Of a stretch of 56,865 nucleotides of DNA, positions 24,083 through 32,773 are shown piece by piece (positions within the stretch are counted from its first letter, which is position 1; every line of letters starts with the position of its first letter). The notes under the pieces were generated by a model. That model searched no databases and was not told the origin of the DNA. It saw nothing but the letters and a program-made list of their open reading frames with translations. Source of the stretch: Pontibacter qinzhouensis (GTDB taxonomy: Bacteria > Bacteroidota > Bacteroidia > Cytophagales > Hymenobacteraceae); NCBI RefSeq assembly GCF_008017455.1, contig NZ_VRTY01000033.1, positions 1 to 56,865 on the forward strand, written 5' to 3'. The translations under genes and the position numbers were made by a program.

Positions 24083-25387
24083 ATGAATTTCAAATTTAAC
24101 AGCCTACTTGCGCCTGTATTATTGGGTGCAATTCTTTTCTCGTGCGAGGAAAAAGAACTTGAAGAAGTGACTCCAAACAGTATGAACCTGGAAGCTACTG
24201 CCAATGCTACAGCCGCTAACCTGATTTTTTATGAAGACTTTGAAGGCTCAAAAGCTTTTGGAGATGCCGTGAAGTTGCAGGTAGGTTCGTGGAGCCATGC
24301 GTTTAACCTGGTTAGCAATCCTGCCTTTAGTGGCGCAAAGGCTGGCCGATTTGAACTCAGAGACAGCGATGCCCAGGTAAGCGGCGGCACAAGAGCCGAG
24401 GCCCTGGTTGTTGACTTTGCCTCCAACAAAAACAGGTGGTACAGCTTTGCCGCTTATTTCCCGAAAGACGGATACCAGTACGACTCATCTAATGAAGTGA
24501 TAAACCAGTGGTACCAGGAGTCTGGAACAACACAATCAACGACGCTTCGTATCGAGAAAGATCGTTTCTACCTGCAGACTGGCAATAACTCCAGCAGCTT
24601 GAAAAAGATTGATTTAGGCCCGGTAACAAAAGACAGCTGGCAGGAATTTGTGTTTCACTTTATTCACTCTTACGGCTCTGATGGCCTGATTGAAGTGTGG
24701 CGCAACGGCACCAAAATTCTGACGCATACTGGCGGTAACATGTATAACACCAGGCTGCCTAACTGGAAACTGGGTGTTTACAAGTCTAAATGGAACAGCA
24801 ACACCACCGACACCGATAAACGTGTTATTTACTACGATAACGTAAAAGTTGGTAACGAAAAGGCAACTTACGCTGACATGGTGACTGGCAAAACAACTAC
24901 GCCAACACCAGCACCTACTCCAGATCCAACGCCTACTCCAACACCAACGCCAACGCCTACTCCAACACCAGACCCAACGCCTGCTCCAACACCTACGCCA
25001 GCGCCTGTTGTGCCCGGAACTGGTGTGGCAGTAACAAATTTTACGCTGGTAGATGCGCAAACTGAGAGAGATGTGAGAGTTATGACAAACGGAACTGTGT
25101 TAAGCTTTAGTTCTTTAGGTACTAAAAAACTAAATTTCCGTGCAAACCTCAGTTCATCGTCGGTGGGTAGTGTTAAGTTTGAGTTAAAAGGTGCAATGAG
25201 CTATAGCTATATCGATAGCGACAACCCATATGCTCTATTTGGCGACGACAAAAAAGGTAACTACTACTATGGTGCTTTAACGATGCCGGTTGGTACCTAT
25301 ACGCTGGTAGCAACTCCTTACTCAGGAGCTAAAGGAACTGGTACTGCCGGTACGCCACTTACCCTTACGTTCTCTATTAAGAAGTAA
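24083..25387 (+). CDS. Lipoprotein polysaccharide lyase (heparin-lyase-like fold)
   Basis: 434 residues. The signal peptide ends in a lipobox, LGAILFSCEEKE, with Cys at residue 21, so a lipoprotein. Residues ~45-265 form a beta-jelly-roll of the Polysacc_lyase (PL20/heparin-lyase-I-like) type: FYEDFEGSKAF, GRFELRDSDAQVSGGTRAE, RWYSFAAYFPKDG, NEVINQWYQ, LRIEKDRFYLQTG, WQEFVFHFIHSYGSDGLIEV and WKLGVYKSKW. Family members cleave uronic-acid polymers such as glucuronan by beta-elimination. A Thr-Pro linker (about residues 270-312) leads to a ~115-residue C-terminal beta-sandwich (NFTLVDAQTERDVR ... ALTMPVGTYTLVATPYS), common in secreted Cytophagales proteins. The substrate is inference; the position near an exopolysaccharide locus makes a role on self-made or foreign uronans possible. 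Confidence 0.75.
   Translation: MNFKFNSLLAPVLLGAILFSCEEKELEEVTPNSMNLEATANATAANLIFYEDFEGSKAFGDAVKLQVGSWSHAFNLVSNPAFSGAKAGRFELRDSDAQVSGGTRAEALVVDFASNKNRWYSFAAYFPKDGYQYDSSNEVINQWYQESGTTQSTTLRIEKDRFYLQTGNNSSSLKKIDLGPVTKDSWQEFVFHFIHSYGSDGLIEVWRNGTKILTHTGGNMYNTRLPNWKLGVYKSKWNSNTTDTDKRVIYYDNVKVGNEKATYADMVTGKTTTPTPAPTPDPTPTPTPTPTPTPTPDPTPAPTPTPAPVVPGTGVAVTNFTLVDAQTERDVRVMTNGTVLSFSSLGTKKLNFRANLSSSSVGSVKFELKGAMSYSYIDSDNPYALFGDDKKGNYYYGALTMPVGTYTLVATPYSGAKGTGTAGTPLTLTFSIKK
24893..25012 (+). repeat. Thr-Pro-coding minisatellite in the lyase gene
   Basis: Variants of CCAACGCCTACTCCAACACC repeat and translate to a (T/A/D)-P linker of about 40 residues. The repeat is nearly perfect in its middle, so its length could vary between strains. 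Confidence 0.85.
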
Positions 25388-25510
25388 ACACTGTAATTAG
25401 TTTTGGCGGAAGGTGGTAAGAGAGGCAGAGCCTTTGCTGCACAACCAACACACCAAGCCTTCCTTTAGAATCAAGACAAAAAAGTGCCGCGGGTATAGCC
25501 AACGCTACAC

Positions 25511-25575
25511 GCAAAACCTCCTGCCTCAGGTAAAGAACCATGTCGGTTCTAACCTGAAAGGCAGGAGGTTTTTGC
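25511..25575 (+). terminator. Long terminator hairpin after the lyase gene
   Basis: GCAAAACCTCCTGCCT (25511-25526) pairs with AGGCAGGAGGTTTT (25559-25572) plus TGC; inside it CAGGT pairs with ACCTG (25527-25531 / 25552-25556) and AGAACC with GGTTCT (25534-25539 / 25545-25550). It is 123 bp after the stop. Nearly the whole 65 nt is paired, unusually long for a simple terminator; it would act in both directions. Confidence 0.8.
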
Positions 25576-25612
25576 TATTGGACATGAAGCAGCCTGGTGA
25601 ACCTGGCCAAAG

Positions 25613-25668
25613 CCCTTGATATATTTAAGCGCAAAAGGCTTCGGAAGACCATTTCTATTAGAAGAATT
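25613..25668 (+). repeat. 56-bp dispersed element, copy 7
   Basis: Begins CCCTTGAT, core GGCTTCGGAAGACC, ends ATTTCTATTAGAAGAATT. The 3' end has one substitution block (GAAGAATT for GAATAATT). Confidence 0.85.
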
Positions 25669-25930
25669 TAGTTATAGCCCATTTCATAAAACGCCTAAGG
25701 CTTTGGTCAAATTTTTAAATTTACACATAAGCTTTTCTAACAGTTATCGGAGTATTTCACCTTTCTATGCTTCGTTAATTGCTGAATTTTGTCTGACAGC
25801 TTTACATATCATTTTTGAAGTTCGAATTTATGGCACTTCTAATAGCAGGGCACAAATTCTCTTTAACTTCTGCTAACAGGAAGAAATGCTAAAGTGCGCA
25901 TGCTATGTTGCGGCCTGCATGTAAAGCAGG

Positions 25931-28315
25931 TTAATGATTGAGTATCAGTTTTAACGATTTTGATTCGGACTGTGTCTGTAGCCGCACAATGTATAGACCT
26001 TTTGCTAAGTTGGTTCCGTCTAATTCTATTTCGGTTACTTGTTTGGCGTTAGCGTGGCCTTGTTGCAGTACGTTAAGCTGGGCGCCTTTGCTGTCATAAA
26101 TAGCAATAGTGTAGGTGCCGTCTTCGGGTAACGCAAAACGTAGTGTAGCACGAGAGGTAAAGGGGTTCGGGTAAGCTAGAAACTCATCTGCGGGTTCAGT
26201 TAACAACTGACTTTTTCCCAGGTTTATGGTGGCTGCAAACGCGGCCGGTGTCAGGCCGGCCAGCTCACTTATTTCTGCGGCACTTAGCGCTGCACTATAG
26301 ATGCGGGCATCGTCGAGGGAGCCGCGCAGTTTATAAACGCCATCGGCCTGGGCTCCGAGTGCCAGTGGCTGCGTGTTAGATTTTATAGCCGGTGAGCCAG
26401 TAACTGTTTTAGAGCCATTCTCAACGCCGTTAATATAAATCCTGAGAACGCTGCCGTCGTAGGTGCCTGCAATATGCATCCAGGTGTTGCCATCTGTCGG
26501 GTAGTTTATGGTAGAATTTACCCGGTATGTATCGCCGGAGGTTGCGTGGTTAAACCTTAAAAACACATGTCCGCTGCTGGCAAGCGAAAGTTCATAGCCA
26601 TCTACACTACCGCCAATAGATTTTTTAACCACATATTGCGTTATTTTTTTTGCGGGTTTAACCCAGGCCGCCAACGTAATGGGCCCGGTTATATTGAGCG
26701 ATTCGTGGTGAGGGGCAGTGGCAAACTGGCCTGAGCCGTTCAGTTTTAAGGCAAGGTGTAGCCTTCCTGTTTCCCAGGTGGGGTTGCCTATAGTGGAGGC
26801 ATGGTTCCCATTACCAGAGTCGTCTAGCAAGGCGGAGCCGCTGCCTTCGTCCATTTTCCAGTGGCCCGCCAATATACCTGCGGGTAAATCGAGAGCAGTT
26901 GTAAAGCGCCAGGCTGTAGACCAGTTGCTGCTGCCGTAGCTATTGCTTGCTCTAACGCGCCAGTAATAGTTGGTGTTATAGCTGAGGCCGCTGGGTTGTG
27001 CCGAGGTGCCGGCCAGGTTACTTTGGTTGAACACCAACTGGTTGAACCCCTGGTCGGAGGCAACCTGTAGCTGATAGGAGGCAGCACCTGCCGATGAGAT
27101 CCAGGTGAGGGTAGGGGTTGCGGCAACACTAATAGCATGGTTAGCCGGTGAAGCCAGAACAGGAACTGCAGGAGGAGTAGGCGAAGTAACATCTGTAGCA
27201 AGCACGCTCACTGCCCGCGAGCTGGTAGAGGCTATAACAACTACCTCCGATGTAAAATTCTGTTTGGTGCTGGTGGCATTGTCGTAGTTACCGCTGATGA
27301 GGGTGCGTTGCGGGCCAAAAGAGATGGAAGCTGTGGCGCTTTCTCTGTAAAGTATATTGCCACCGCCATCCTGTGCTGTATAAACTACCCGTATTTTACC
27401 TAATGCTTCGTTCAAGATTATAAGGGGGCGTGTGCCAAATTGCTCCGACACAGTATACATAGGGTCCCAGGTGCCAGTAGGGCGGCGAACCAGTAAGGCT
27501 GCAGCCGCATAACCAGCCGCATTATAACCTGTTTTTACGGCACCATAAAGGGTGCCATCGCTGGCTATGGCAAGGTTCAGGTGGTCGTCGGCCATACCGG
27601 CACCTCTGTTCAGCGCCGATTGGGAGGCGGGCACCTCGTCGGCAGACCAGGCAGTAGGAGAGGCGCCATCGGTATGGGTTTTAAAGCCAAAGCGCTTGGT
27701 GTTCTGGTTCGACCATAGCACACCTATTTTGCCAGGCATGGCGATCACGGCACAAATGTCATCATCGGTTACGCCTGTTGCTATTGTTATCGGGGAGCTC
27801 CAGTTACTATAGGGAGAGTCGCTGTAGCGGACATTAATTTCGTTTACGCCAGCCGAGGCCAGCCACATTCTGCCACTTCCGTCTATGTCTATGGTAGCTG
27901 TCTCCACGCCTTTGTCGAGCTTTAGACCTACCGTAGATGTTCTTCTGGACCATAGCTTATAGGTGTTCTGAGCCGGAACATATTCCACCGAAACCATTTG
28001 AGAAGAGGCTCCCTGGTATAGCAGAATATGCGCAATGTCTCCTGCCTCTTTACAATCTGCTTTAGATGATGTTTTGGTAGAAAGCCGTAATACGTTTGTC
28101 CAGGTAGTGCCATCGAGGCGCCAGAGGTAGGTGCCGTTAGAGCTAGGCAAAACAGCCCAGTGCCTGCCAGCATGTATCCAGACTTTTGATTGCGGTTTCT
28201 CGCCTGAATTGGTAGTAATAGATACCTGTGACAGGTTAGTGACAGAGGCAAACTGAGCGGCTAAATTAAAAGTAACCAACAGTAAAAGTGCCAACAGGAG
28301 TATACTTTTTTTCAT
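25931..28315 (-). CDS. T9SS cargo protein with beta-propeller, fibronectin-III-like and LamG domains
   Basis: 794 residues. Signal peptide MKKSILLLALLLLVTFNLAAQ. Residues ~22-375 are beta-rich with repeating DGTTWTNVLRLS, DIDGSGRMWLASAG, MPGKIGVLWSNQN and SDGTLYGAVKTG units, resembling a sialidase/BNR-type propeller. A fibronectin-III-like domain follows at ~385-475 (YQLQVASDQGFNQLVFNQS, YNTNYYWRVRASNS), then a LamG/concanavalin-like domain at ~478-690 (GHWKMDEGSGSALLDDSGNG, ITLAAWVKP, WMHIAGTYDGSVLRIYINGV), and a type IX secretion sorting domain at ~712-794 (FLAYPNPFTSRATLRFALPE ... GLYIVRLQTQSESKSLKLIL). Family knowledge: such CTDs are cleaved after T9SS export and the protein is attached to the surface or released. 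No catalytic site is recognised. Its LamG and CTD closely match those of the phytase at 35.3-38.5 kb. Confidence 0.82.
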   Translation of the reverse strand: MKKSILLLALLLLVTFNLAAQFASVTNLSQVSITTNSGEKPQSKVWIHAGRHWAVLPSSNGTYLWRLDGTTWTNVLRLSTKTSSKADCKEAGDIAHILLYQGASSQMVSVEYVPAQNTYKLWSRRTSTVGLKLDKGVETATIDIDGSGRMWLASAGVNEINVRYSDSPYSNWSSPITIATGVTDDDICAVIAMPGKIGVLWSNQNTKRFGFKTHTDGASPTAWSADEVPASQSALNRGAGMADDHLNLAIASDGTLYGAVKTGYNAAGYAAAALLVRRPTGTWDPMYTVSEQFGTRPLIILNEALGKIRVVYTAQDGGGNILYRESATASISFGPQRTLISGNYDNATSTKQNFTSEVVVIASTSSRAVSVLATDVTSPTPPAVPVLASPANHAISVAATPTLTWISSAGAASYQLQVASDQGFNQLVFNQSNLAGTSAQPSGLSYNTNYYWRVRASNSYGSSNWSTAWRFTTALDLPAGILAGHWKMDEGSGSALLDDSGNGNHASTIGNPTWETGRLHLALKLNGSGQFATAPHHESLNITGPITLAAWVKPAKKITQYVVKKSIGGSVDGYELSLASSGHVFLRFNHATSGDTYRVNSTINYPTDGNTWMHIAGTYDGSVLRIYINGVENGSKTVTGSPAIKSNTQPLALGAQADGVYKLRGSLDDARIYSAALSAAEISELAGLTPAAFAATINLGKSQLLTEPADEFLAYPNPFTSRATLRFALPEDGTYTIAIYDSKGAQLNVLQQGHANAKQVTEIELDGTNLAKGLYIVRLQTQSESKSLKLILNH

Positions 28316-28697
28316 AACTATAGCTTATAGGTAATAAATGATTTTGATCCTGTAACAGGAATTCTGGGTATTTGTAACACTAATGCGGCTCAACCTGAAA
28401 GAAGGCGTTTGGCGGAATAGATCTATTGAATATTGAAATTATTTTGAAAAGGTATTTATGTATATTCTTAATAAAAGAATAAGTTGCATTTTTATTTATA
28501 AAATTAGTTAACAAAGCTATGTTAGTTGTAAACAGCAGGTTACGCTGTGTAACACTGTCCTACATACCTTCTAAAGACCCGGCTAAGTAACCAGGCTTTA
28601 CCGGGGGCTGCTCACTTGTATAGATAAGAACCTAGGAGCGAGCTATAAAAAAGAAAACAACTGGTTAAGGCAGGAAGTGAGCCAGATGGTAACCAGA

Positions 28698-28754
28698 CCC
28701 TTGAGCAATAAGCCGGTTAAAATGCTTTGGAAGGGCTTTTTGATTTGAATAATT
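28698..28754 (+). repeat. 56-bp dispersed element, copy 8 (57 bp)
   Basis: Begins CCCTTGAG, core TGCTTTGGAAGGGC, ends TTTTTGATTTGAATAATT. Opposite in direction to both flanking genes. Confidence 0.85.
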
Positions 28755-28814
28755 TAAGCGATTTATGCTTATAATGGTGTACGAGGTATTTATAAGTAAA
28801 ATACATCGCCTGAG

Positions 28815-28870
28815 CCCTTGACAAAATTTTGATGAAATTCCTTCGGAAGGCTATTTTGATTTGAATAATT
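28815..28870 (+). repeat. 56-bp dispersed element, copy 9
   Basis: Begins CCCTTGAC, core CCTTCGGAAGGCT, ends ATTTTGATTTGAATAATT. It shares GATTTGAATAATTTAA with neighbouring copy 8, including bases just outside the element. Confidence 0.9.
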
Positions 28871-29019
28871 TAAAATTCGCTGACAAGGTTAGCTTTTGAA
28901 TACATGCGACAGCACTAAATAGAACAGTTATCACAAGCCAGGGCATCTGTACCATTGTAAGTTTTAATTTCTGATTTGATTATATACTAAGTATATTCAA
29001 CTAAAACATGTTGGGTGGA

Positions 29020-29075
29020 CTCTTGGCAAAATTCTGATATGAAACCTTCTGAAGGCTGTTTTCATTCGAATAATT
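29020..29075 (+). repeat. 56-bp dispersed element, copy 10
   Basis: Begins CTCTTGGC, core CCTTCTGAAGGCT, ends GTTTTCATTCGAATAATT. Its interior AAAATTCTGATATGAAA resembles copy 9's AAAATTTTGATGAAAT, so these two are probably duplicates. Confidence 0.87.
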
Positions 29076-29131
29076 TAGAAGCTAAGACTGAGATCGGTTT
29101 GACCGATCTGACAAAACTTCCTTGTTTGTAC

Positions 29132-30052
29132 TTAGTCTGGGAAGCCCTGGCAGGAATAGAAGTTCTGTTGAGATAAGTTACCTGTAACAGGAGAGGGAGG
29201 TTTTTGCCTGCCTGGTTTAGCTGCAGTAGCCGCGGCCGTGTGCCTGAGCTTAAAAAGTAACAGTGCCACCAAGGGCAAGACAAAATGGGCTGCCCGGATA
29301 ATGACTTCGCCATACATAGCAGGACCTAGCTCCGTAACTCTGGCAAATCCTGTTATCAGGCCCCAGCAGGCCATCCAGCAAAGTATGTAGGGGTTTGTAA
29401 AGGAAAGTATGGCCAGCGCACAGAATATATCCATTATGCCAATGCCTGCCAACAGAGTCTCTGCCGCAGACTGGCTTATTTTAATGCCAGCCAGGTTCGC
29501 CCCCGACGATATAATATAATCGGTGAAGTCTGGGTGGCGGGCCAGCGCTTCTAAACCATGTGTTGCAAACGTCAGGCTCAGGGCAACAACTACAAGCCAT
29601 TGGCAGGTAAGGAGCGTTGGTTTGCTCTCAGGGCCATGCCGGAAAAGCAGCAGAACCAACGGTGCTGTATAGCGGGCGGCATGCGCCGTTAAGGTCCAGG
29701 AGCTGAAGGCGCTGCCACCCTGCGCCACGGTAATATACGCCAGCAAAAAGGTTAAGCATGCACTGGCAAGAAGCAGCAGGGTTGCCGGGTATAGCAAAAC
29801 AGCTGCCCCCACCAAGAGGGTACTCCAGGCAAAGATGTTCTCAAAGCTAAAGGCTTGCTCATAGGTAAAGCCATGTTCCATTACCAGGTAATCTATAAAG
29901 GGGCCGGAGGAGCGGCTATATAAAAAGATGCCCACCGACTGCATAAAAACAGTTAGCTGCAACATTTTTACAAGTAGCGTTCTCAAAAAGCCTGGTGTCA
30001 TGGTTCGCCGTAGAATAAATTTATCTGGAAACGGATTGAGTGCGGAATGCAT
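29132..30052 (-). CDS. Polytopic membrane protein, unknown function
   Basis: 306 residues, start at 30052; an ATG at 30001 (MTPGFLRTLLVKMLQLTV) is an equally good choice and would avoid the 32-bp overlap with the upstream gene. Several hydrophobic segments are visible: LLVKMLQLTVFMQSVGIFLY (~26-45), NIFAWSTLLVGAAVLLYPAT (~73-92), LLLLASACLTFLLAYITVA (~93-111), YTAPLVLLLF (~128), CQWLVVVALSLTFATHGLEA (~149), a helix at ~200-220 and IIRAAHFVLPLVALLLFKL (~250-268). The C-terminal tail is polar and basic. The THGLEAL segment and overall layout recall DoxX/DoxD-like membrane proteins, but the match is not strong. It overlaps or closely follows the phosphatase-like gene, so the two probably form an operon. 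Confidence 0.65.
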   Translation of the reverse strand: MHSALNPFPDKFILRRTMTPGFLRTLLVKMLQLTVFMQSVGIFLYSRSSGPFIDYLVMEHGFTYEQAFSFENIFAWSTLLVGAAVLLYPATLLLLASACLTFLLAYITVAQGGSAFSSWTLTAHAARYTAPLVLLLFRHGPESKPTLLTCQWLVVVALSLTFATHGLEALARHPDFTDYIISSGANLAGIKISQSAAETLLAGIGIMDIFCALAILSFTNPYILCWMACWGLITGFARVTELGPAMYGEVIIRAAHFVLPLVALLLFKLRHTAAATAAKPGRQKPPSPVTGNLSQQNFYSCQGFPD

Positions 30053-31427
30053 GCTTAGACTTGGCTCGGGGTTCCCTTACAAAATCGTCGAGCACTTCGC
30101 CATCTATGCCGATGGCCTGTACATGCAGGCTGTCTTTAGAAAACCGAATAACATGCACATGGTGTGCACTCTGTACAAAACCCGGAGCTTGCACATACCA
30201 GCGGGCAGAGTCGTAGACAGGCCTTTGCGGAACACCTAACCCTCCTTCGCCAATATACACGATACCCGATGTATCGGGTTTGTTGTTACGGATGGGCAGG
30301 GTTCGTTTCAGCACGTGCCCATCAGATTCGGCTACCAGGTCTACATTATATTTTTCGAAGAGAGGCACAAACGACTTGCGAACCCTTACAAAGGTCTGCC
30401 GCATAAAACTCTTTACGGCAGGGTAAGCAGGCCTATGGTATTGCACCATCACCCATTTTTTCTCTTTCCGATTGGTTGCAAGTGCAGCTTCGAGCCACTC
30501 GTGCTGGTCGCCAGCCACACTTATTTCGGTGTTTAGGGTAATTAACGATACCTCCGGCGACAGGTCAGTGTTGTAGTAAAAGGTATCGAGGTTGCGGCCT
30601 TCCTCACTTTTGTCTAGGTAGAAGTTCTCTTTGAATCCAGCCTCTACCTCGTGGTTACCCTGCGAGATAATGAGCGGCAGCAAGCGATTATCTTTTGTAA
30701 TAATTTCTTCATGGTCTTCGAACCACCAGTACATATGCCGCCACTCTGAGGTAAGGCTGTAGTCTGCACCATGGGCAAAGGCAATTATTTCATCATTATC
30801 TTCCACCAGTTGTGCAATTACTTCGTTCATGCTCTGGCGTGCCTGGTGCGGTGTGTAGTCTGGCAGCACAATATCTTCTATTGCATCGGGCAAGGCATTG
30901 GTTACAATGTCGGGCAGAGTTCGTTCTCCTCCTGCTCTGGAGTCGCTTCCCCAAATAATGCCGAAGGGCCGGTTGTCGTCAGGTGCTGTTCTGAAGTAGA
31001 ATTCCTCTGTTTGCTTGCCGTTGCTTTGCACCACAAAATAATAAGCCTTAGCTGGCTCCAGGTTGTTTAGTTCCGAATGATGAAAAAAGCCTTGCGGCAT
31101 ACCTTTTTCTATGTCTTCGTCTACAATAGATATTTTGCCGTTGCGAATGGGAGCTACCTTATGGGCGTAGGCTGGCAGGTCTCCTTTGTGGCTGATGGTG
31201 TCGTAGTATACCAGGTGTGCGTCTCCGAGCTTGTGCAAGGTTGTCCAGGAAACGATTGCGTGGTTAGCAGGGTTCTCCGTCCATAGTACCCGCACATGTA
31301 TGGGTTCAGTTGCCTGTTCAGTAAGTTGGTCGAGCGGGTTCTCCTGGCGCTCTAATGATTGGCAGGCGGCAAATATGAGTAGCAGGCACGCTGAAACGCC
31401 ATACAATAAGCTATAAATTCTCTGCAT
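30021..31427 (-). CDS. Purple-acid-phosphatase-like metallophosphoesterase lipoprotein
   Basis: 468 residues. The N-terminus ends in a lipobox, LLIFAACQSLE (Cys at residue 22). An N-terminal fibronectin-like domain (~40-150: IHVRVLWTENPANHAIVSWTT, AKAYYFVVQSNGK) precedes the metallophosphoesterase core, as in purple acid phosphatases. Metal-motif positions: WGSDSRAG (~159, for GDxG), AHGADYSL (~217, for GDxxY), SQGNHEVEAG (~257, GNHE), VQYHRPAY (~326, VxxH) and ESDGHVLKR (~367, for GHxH). The first block carries the Asp without the usual Gly before it and the last lacks the second His, so metal binding or specificity may differ from classic enzymes. Likely a surface or periplasmic phosphoesterase (inference). 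It is upstream of the membrane-protein gene. Confidence 0.78.
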   Translation of the reverse strand: MQRIYSLLYGVSACLLLIFAACQSLERQENPLDQLTEQATEPIHVRVLWTENPANHAIVSWTTLHKLGDAHLVYYDTISHKGDLPAYAHKVAPIRNGKISIVDEDIEKGMPQGFFHHSELNNLEPAKAYYFVVQSNGKQTEEFYFRTAPDDNRPFGIIWGSDSRAGGERTLPDIVTNALPDAIEDIVLPDYTPHQARQSMNEVIAQLVEDNDEIIAFAHGADYSLTSEWRHMYWWFEDHEEIITKDNRLLPLIISQGNHEVEAGFKENFYLDKSEEGRNLDTFYYNTDLSPEVSLITLNTEISVAGDQHEWLEAALATNRKEKKWVMVQYHRPAYPAVKSFMRQTFVRVRKSFVPLFEKYNVDLVAESDGHVLKRTLPIRNNKPDTSGIVYIGEGGLGVPQRPVYDSARWYVQAPGFVQSAHHVHVIRFSKDSLHVQAIGIDGEVLDDFVREPRAKSKHAFRTQSVSR

Positions 31428-31669
31428 TGTGTTGGTCGTTATAATTACCGGATAAAAGCAGGCGGTGGTTGTGAAAAGTTAAACTAAAAACTCTAGGTGT
31501 CATAGAATTTTCTAAAAACAGGTACTTGTATAAGTAATTTTAAGTCTCTTTTGCATGTTTAAACTCAGGTTTTAATTGGGCAGCATGCGCCTGTTGCTGC
31601 TTCATGAAAGGAAAACTTGCCAGCAGCAATTCAGGTTATGCAGGAGCTACTCCTTAAATGCTGCGGGCA

Positions 31670-32770
31670 TTACATGCGGCTACTATTGCCGACCTCAGGC
31701 ATAATCTTTTTAGTCCATACTTTTATGAACGGGCGAATTGCTCTTTTCTTTCTTCTGATCGCTGCCAGGTTCGCTTGCTCAAAAGCTACAATTCTTATGA
31801 AATTCTCTTTCATGGTTGCGTACTTTTTTAGGCTTAGAATTTTCGATTTTAACGAGATCAATTTCAACGAAATTGTTTTTTCCTCGTCTGATGCTCGTCT
31901 TGCCATTAATCCGGAAAGCAGCAGGTACAATAATTTTAGAACATAAGACAGCAGAATAGACAAGTACTTTGCATGAAAAGCCACCATGCTTTTGCTGTGC
32001 ATGTTAACTCTTATTCTATAAGGCACCAGTACCTGATAACTCTGGGCACCATCTCTGAAAAGGCGTGCGTAATAGCTCCACTGCACCCGCTCCTTAGGCA
32101 CAAAATGTTTAAACCGGAGGCTGTTGTCGTACCAGATGTCGTAGCCGGCCAGAGCTATGGCATAACATAACTCATAATCTCCTCCGGCACAAAGCGTTTT
32201 GCCTTTTCGATCGGTCAGCATCGATTTGAAGCCAGAGTTTACTAGAATTTTATAAGATGATTTGCGAACAACACAACCAGCCCCGTACACTACATGGTGC
32301 TTTACCTTGCCCGGCCTGAGCGACTGTGGTCCGTTGGCAAACAAATTATGGCCTACTGCCCATTGTGGAGGTGGCACTTCAAAAATAAGTTCACCGCAGC
32401 CGCCCAGCACGCCTATCAGGGGGTTGTGCAGCATCAGGTCATAGGCGCGGTTCAGGTAATCTGGTGCGAGCCAGTTATCGTCGTCACAGAAAATAATGAA
32501 CTCGTAGCGGGCCTTTTCTAGTGCTAGTTCCCGGGCATAAGTTAACCCTAGCTTTGGTTGGTGTAGCAGCGTGAGCGGCACCGGTTTTCCTGCTAAATTC
32601 CATTCGGTTTTTACCACCGCAGCGGTATTGTCGGTAGAGGCGTTGTTTACCACCAGCAACTCCCAATCTATGCCGGGGCGCACCTGCTGGCCCGCTATGT
32701 GGCGTAGAGTGGGCGGCAGGAGCGCCGCTCCGTTAAAGGTGCAGATTACTACTGTTATACCGAGTCTCAT
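31670..32770 (-). CDS. Family 2 glycosyltransferase
   Basis: 366 residues. The GT-A fold start is typical: LGITVVICTFNGAALLPPTL, WELLVVNNASTDNTAAVVKT (nucleotide site) and YEFIIFCDDDNWLAPDYL with a D-D-D metal motif near residue 97. FEVPPPQWAVGHNLFANGPQ and CAGGDYELCYAIALAGYDIW (~190-210) match a GT2 subgroup seen in Bacteroidota polysaccharide loci. The last ~100 residues are basic with one hydrophobic segment (YLSILLSYVLKLLYLLLSGL), suggesting membrane association. It lies 3 bp from the next GT2 gene upstream, hence one operon. Donor and acceptor cannot be read from the sequence. Confidence 0.88.
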   Translation of the reverse strand: MRLGITVVICTFNGAALLPPTLRHIAGQQVRPGIDWELLVVNNASTDNTAAVVKTEWNLAGKPVPLTLLHQPKLGLTYARELALEKARYEFIIFCDDDNWLAPDYLNRAYDLMLHNPLIGVLGGCGELIFEVPPPQWAVGHNLFANGPQSLRPGKVKHHVVYGAGCVVRKSSYKILVNSGFKSMLTDRKGKTLCAGGDYELCYAIALAGYDIWYDNSLRFKHFVPKERVQWSYYARLFRDGAQSYQVLVPYRIRVNMHSKSMVAFHAKYLSILLSYVLKLLYLLLSGLMARRASDEEKTISLKLISLKSKILSLKKYATMKENFIRIVAFEQANLAAIRRKKRAIRPFIKVWTKKIMPEVGNSSRM

Positions 32771-32773
32771 AAG

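Larger units (their letters stand above)
25388..25930. other. Non-coding stretch between the lyase and the convergent T9SS gene
   Basis: Holds a very strong terminator at 25511-25575 and element copy 7 at 25613-25668. The remaining ~260 bp are AT-rich. An ORF starting at 25616 lies across the element and has no recognisable protein. Confidence 0.7.
28316..29131. other. Non-coding stretch with three tandem-oriented 56-bp elements
   Basis: Between the start of the T9SS gene and the end of the next minus-strand gene. It contains element copies 8, 9 and 10, all on +, within 378 bp. The first ~370 bp before them would hold the T9SS gene promoter; I see no clear -7 box. Confidence 0.7.

Noticed and set aside
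25616..25876. 86-codon + ORF after the lyase
   Set aside because: It lies across element copy 7 and reads the element's DNA; no protein features, and no sign of a start signal.
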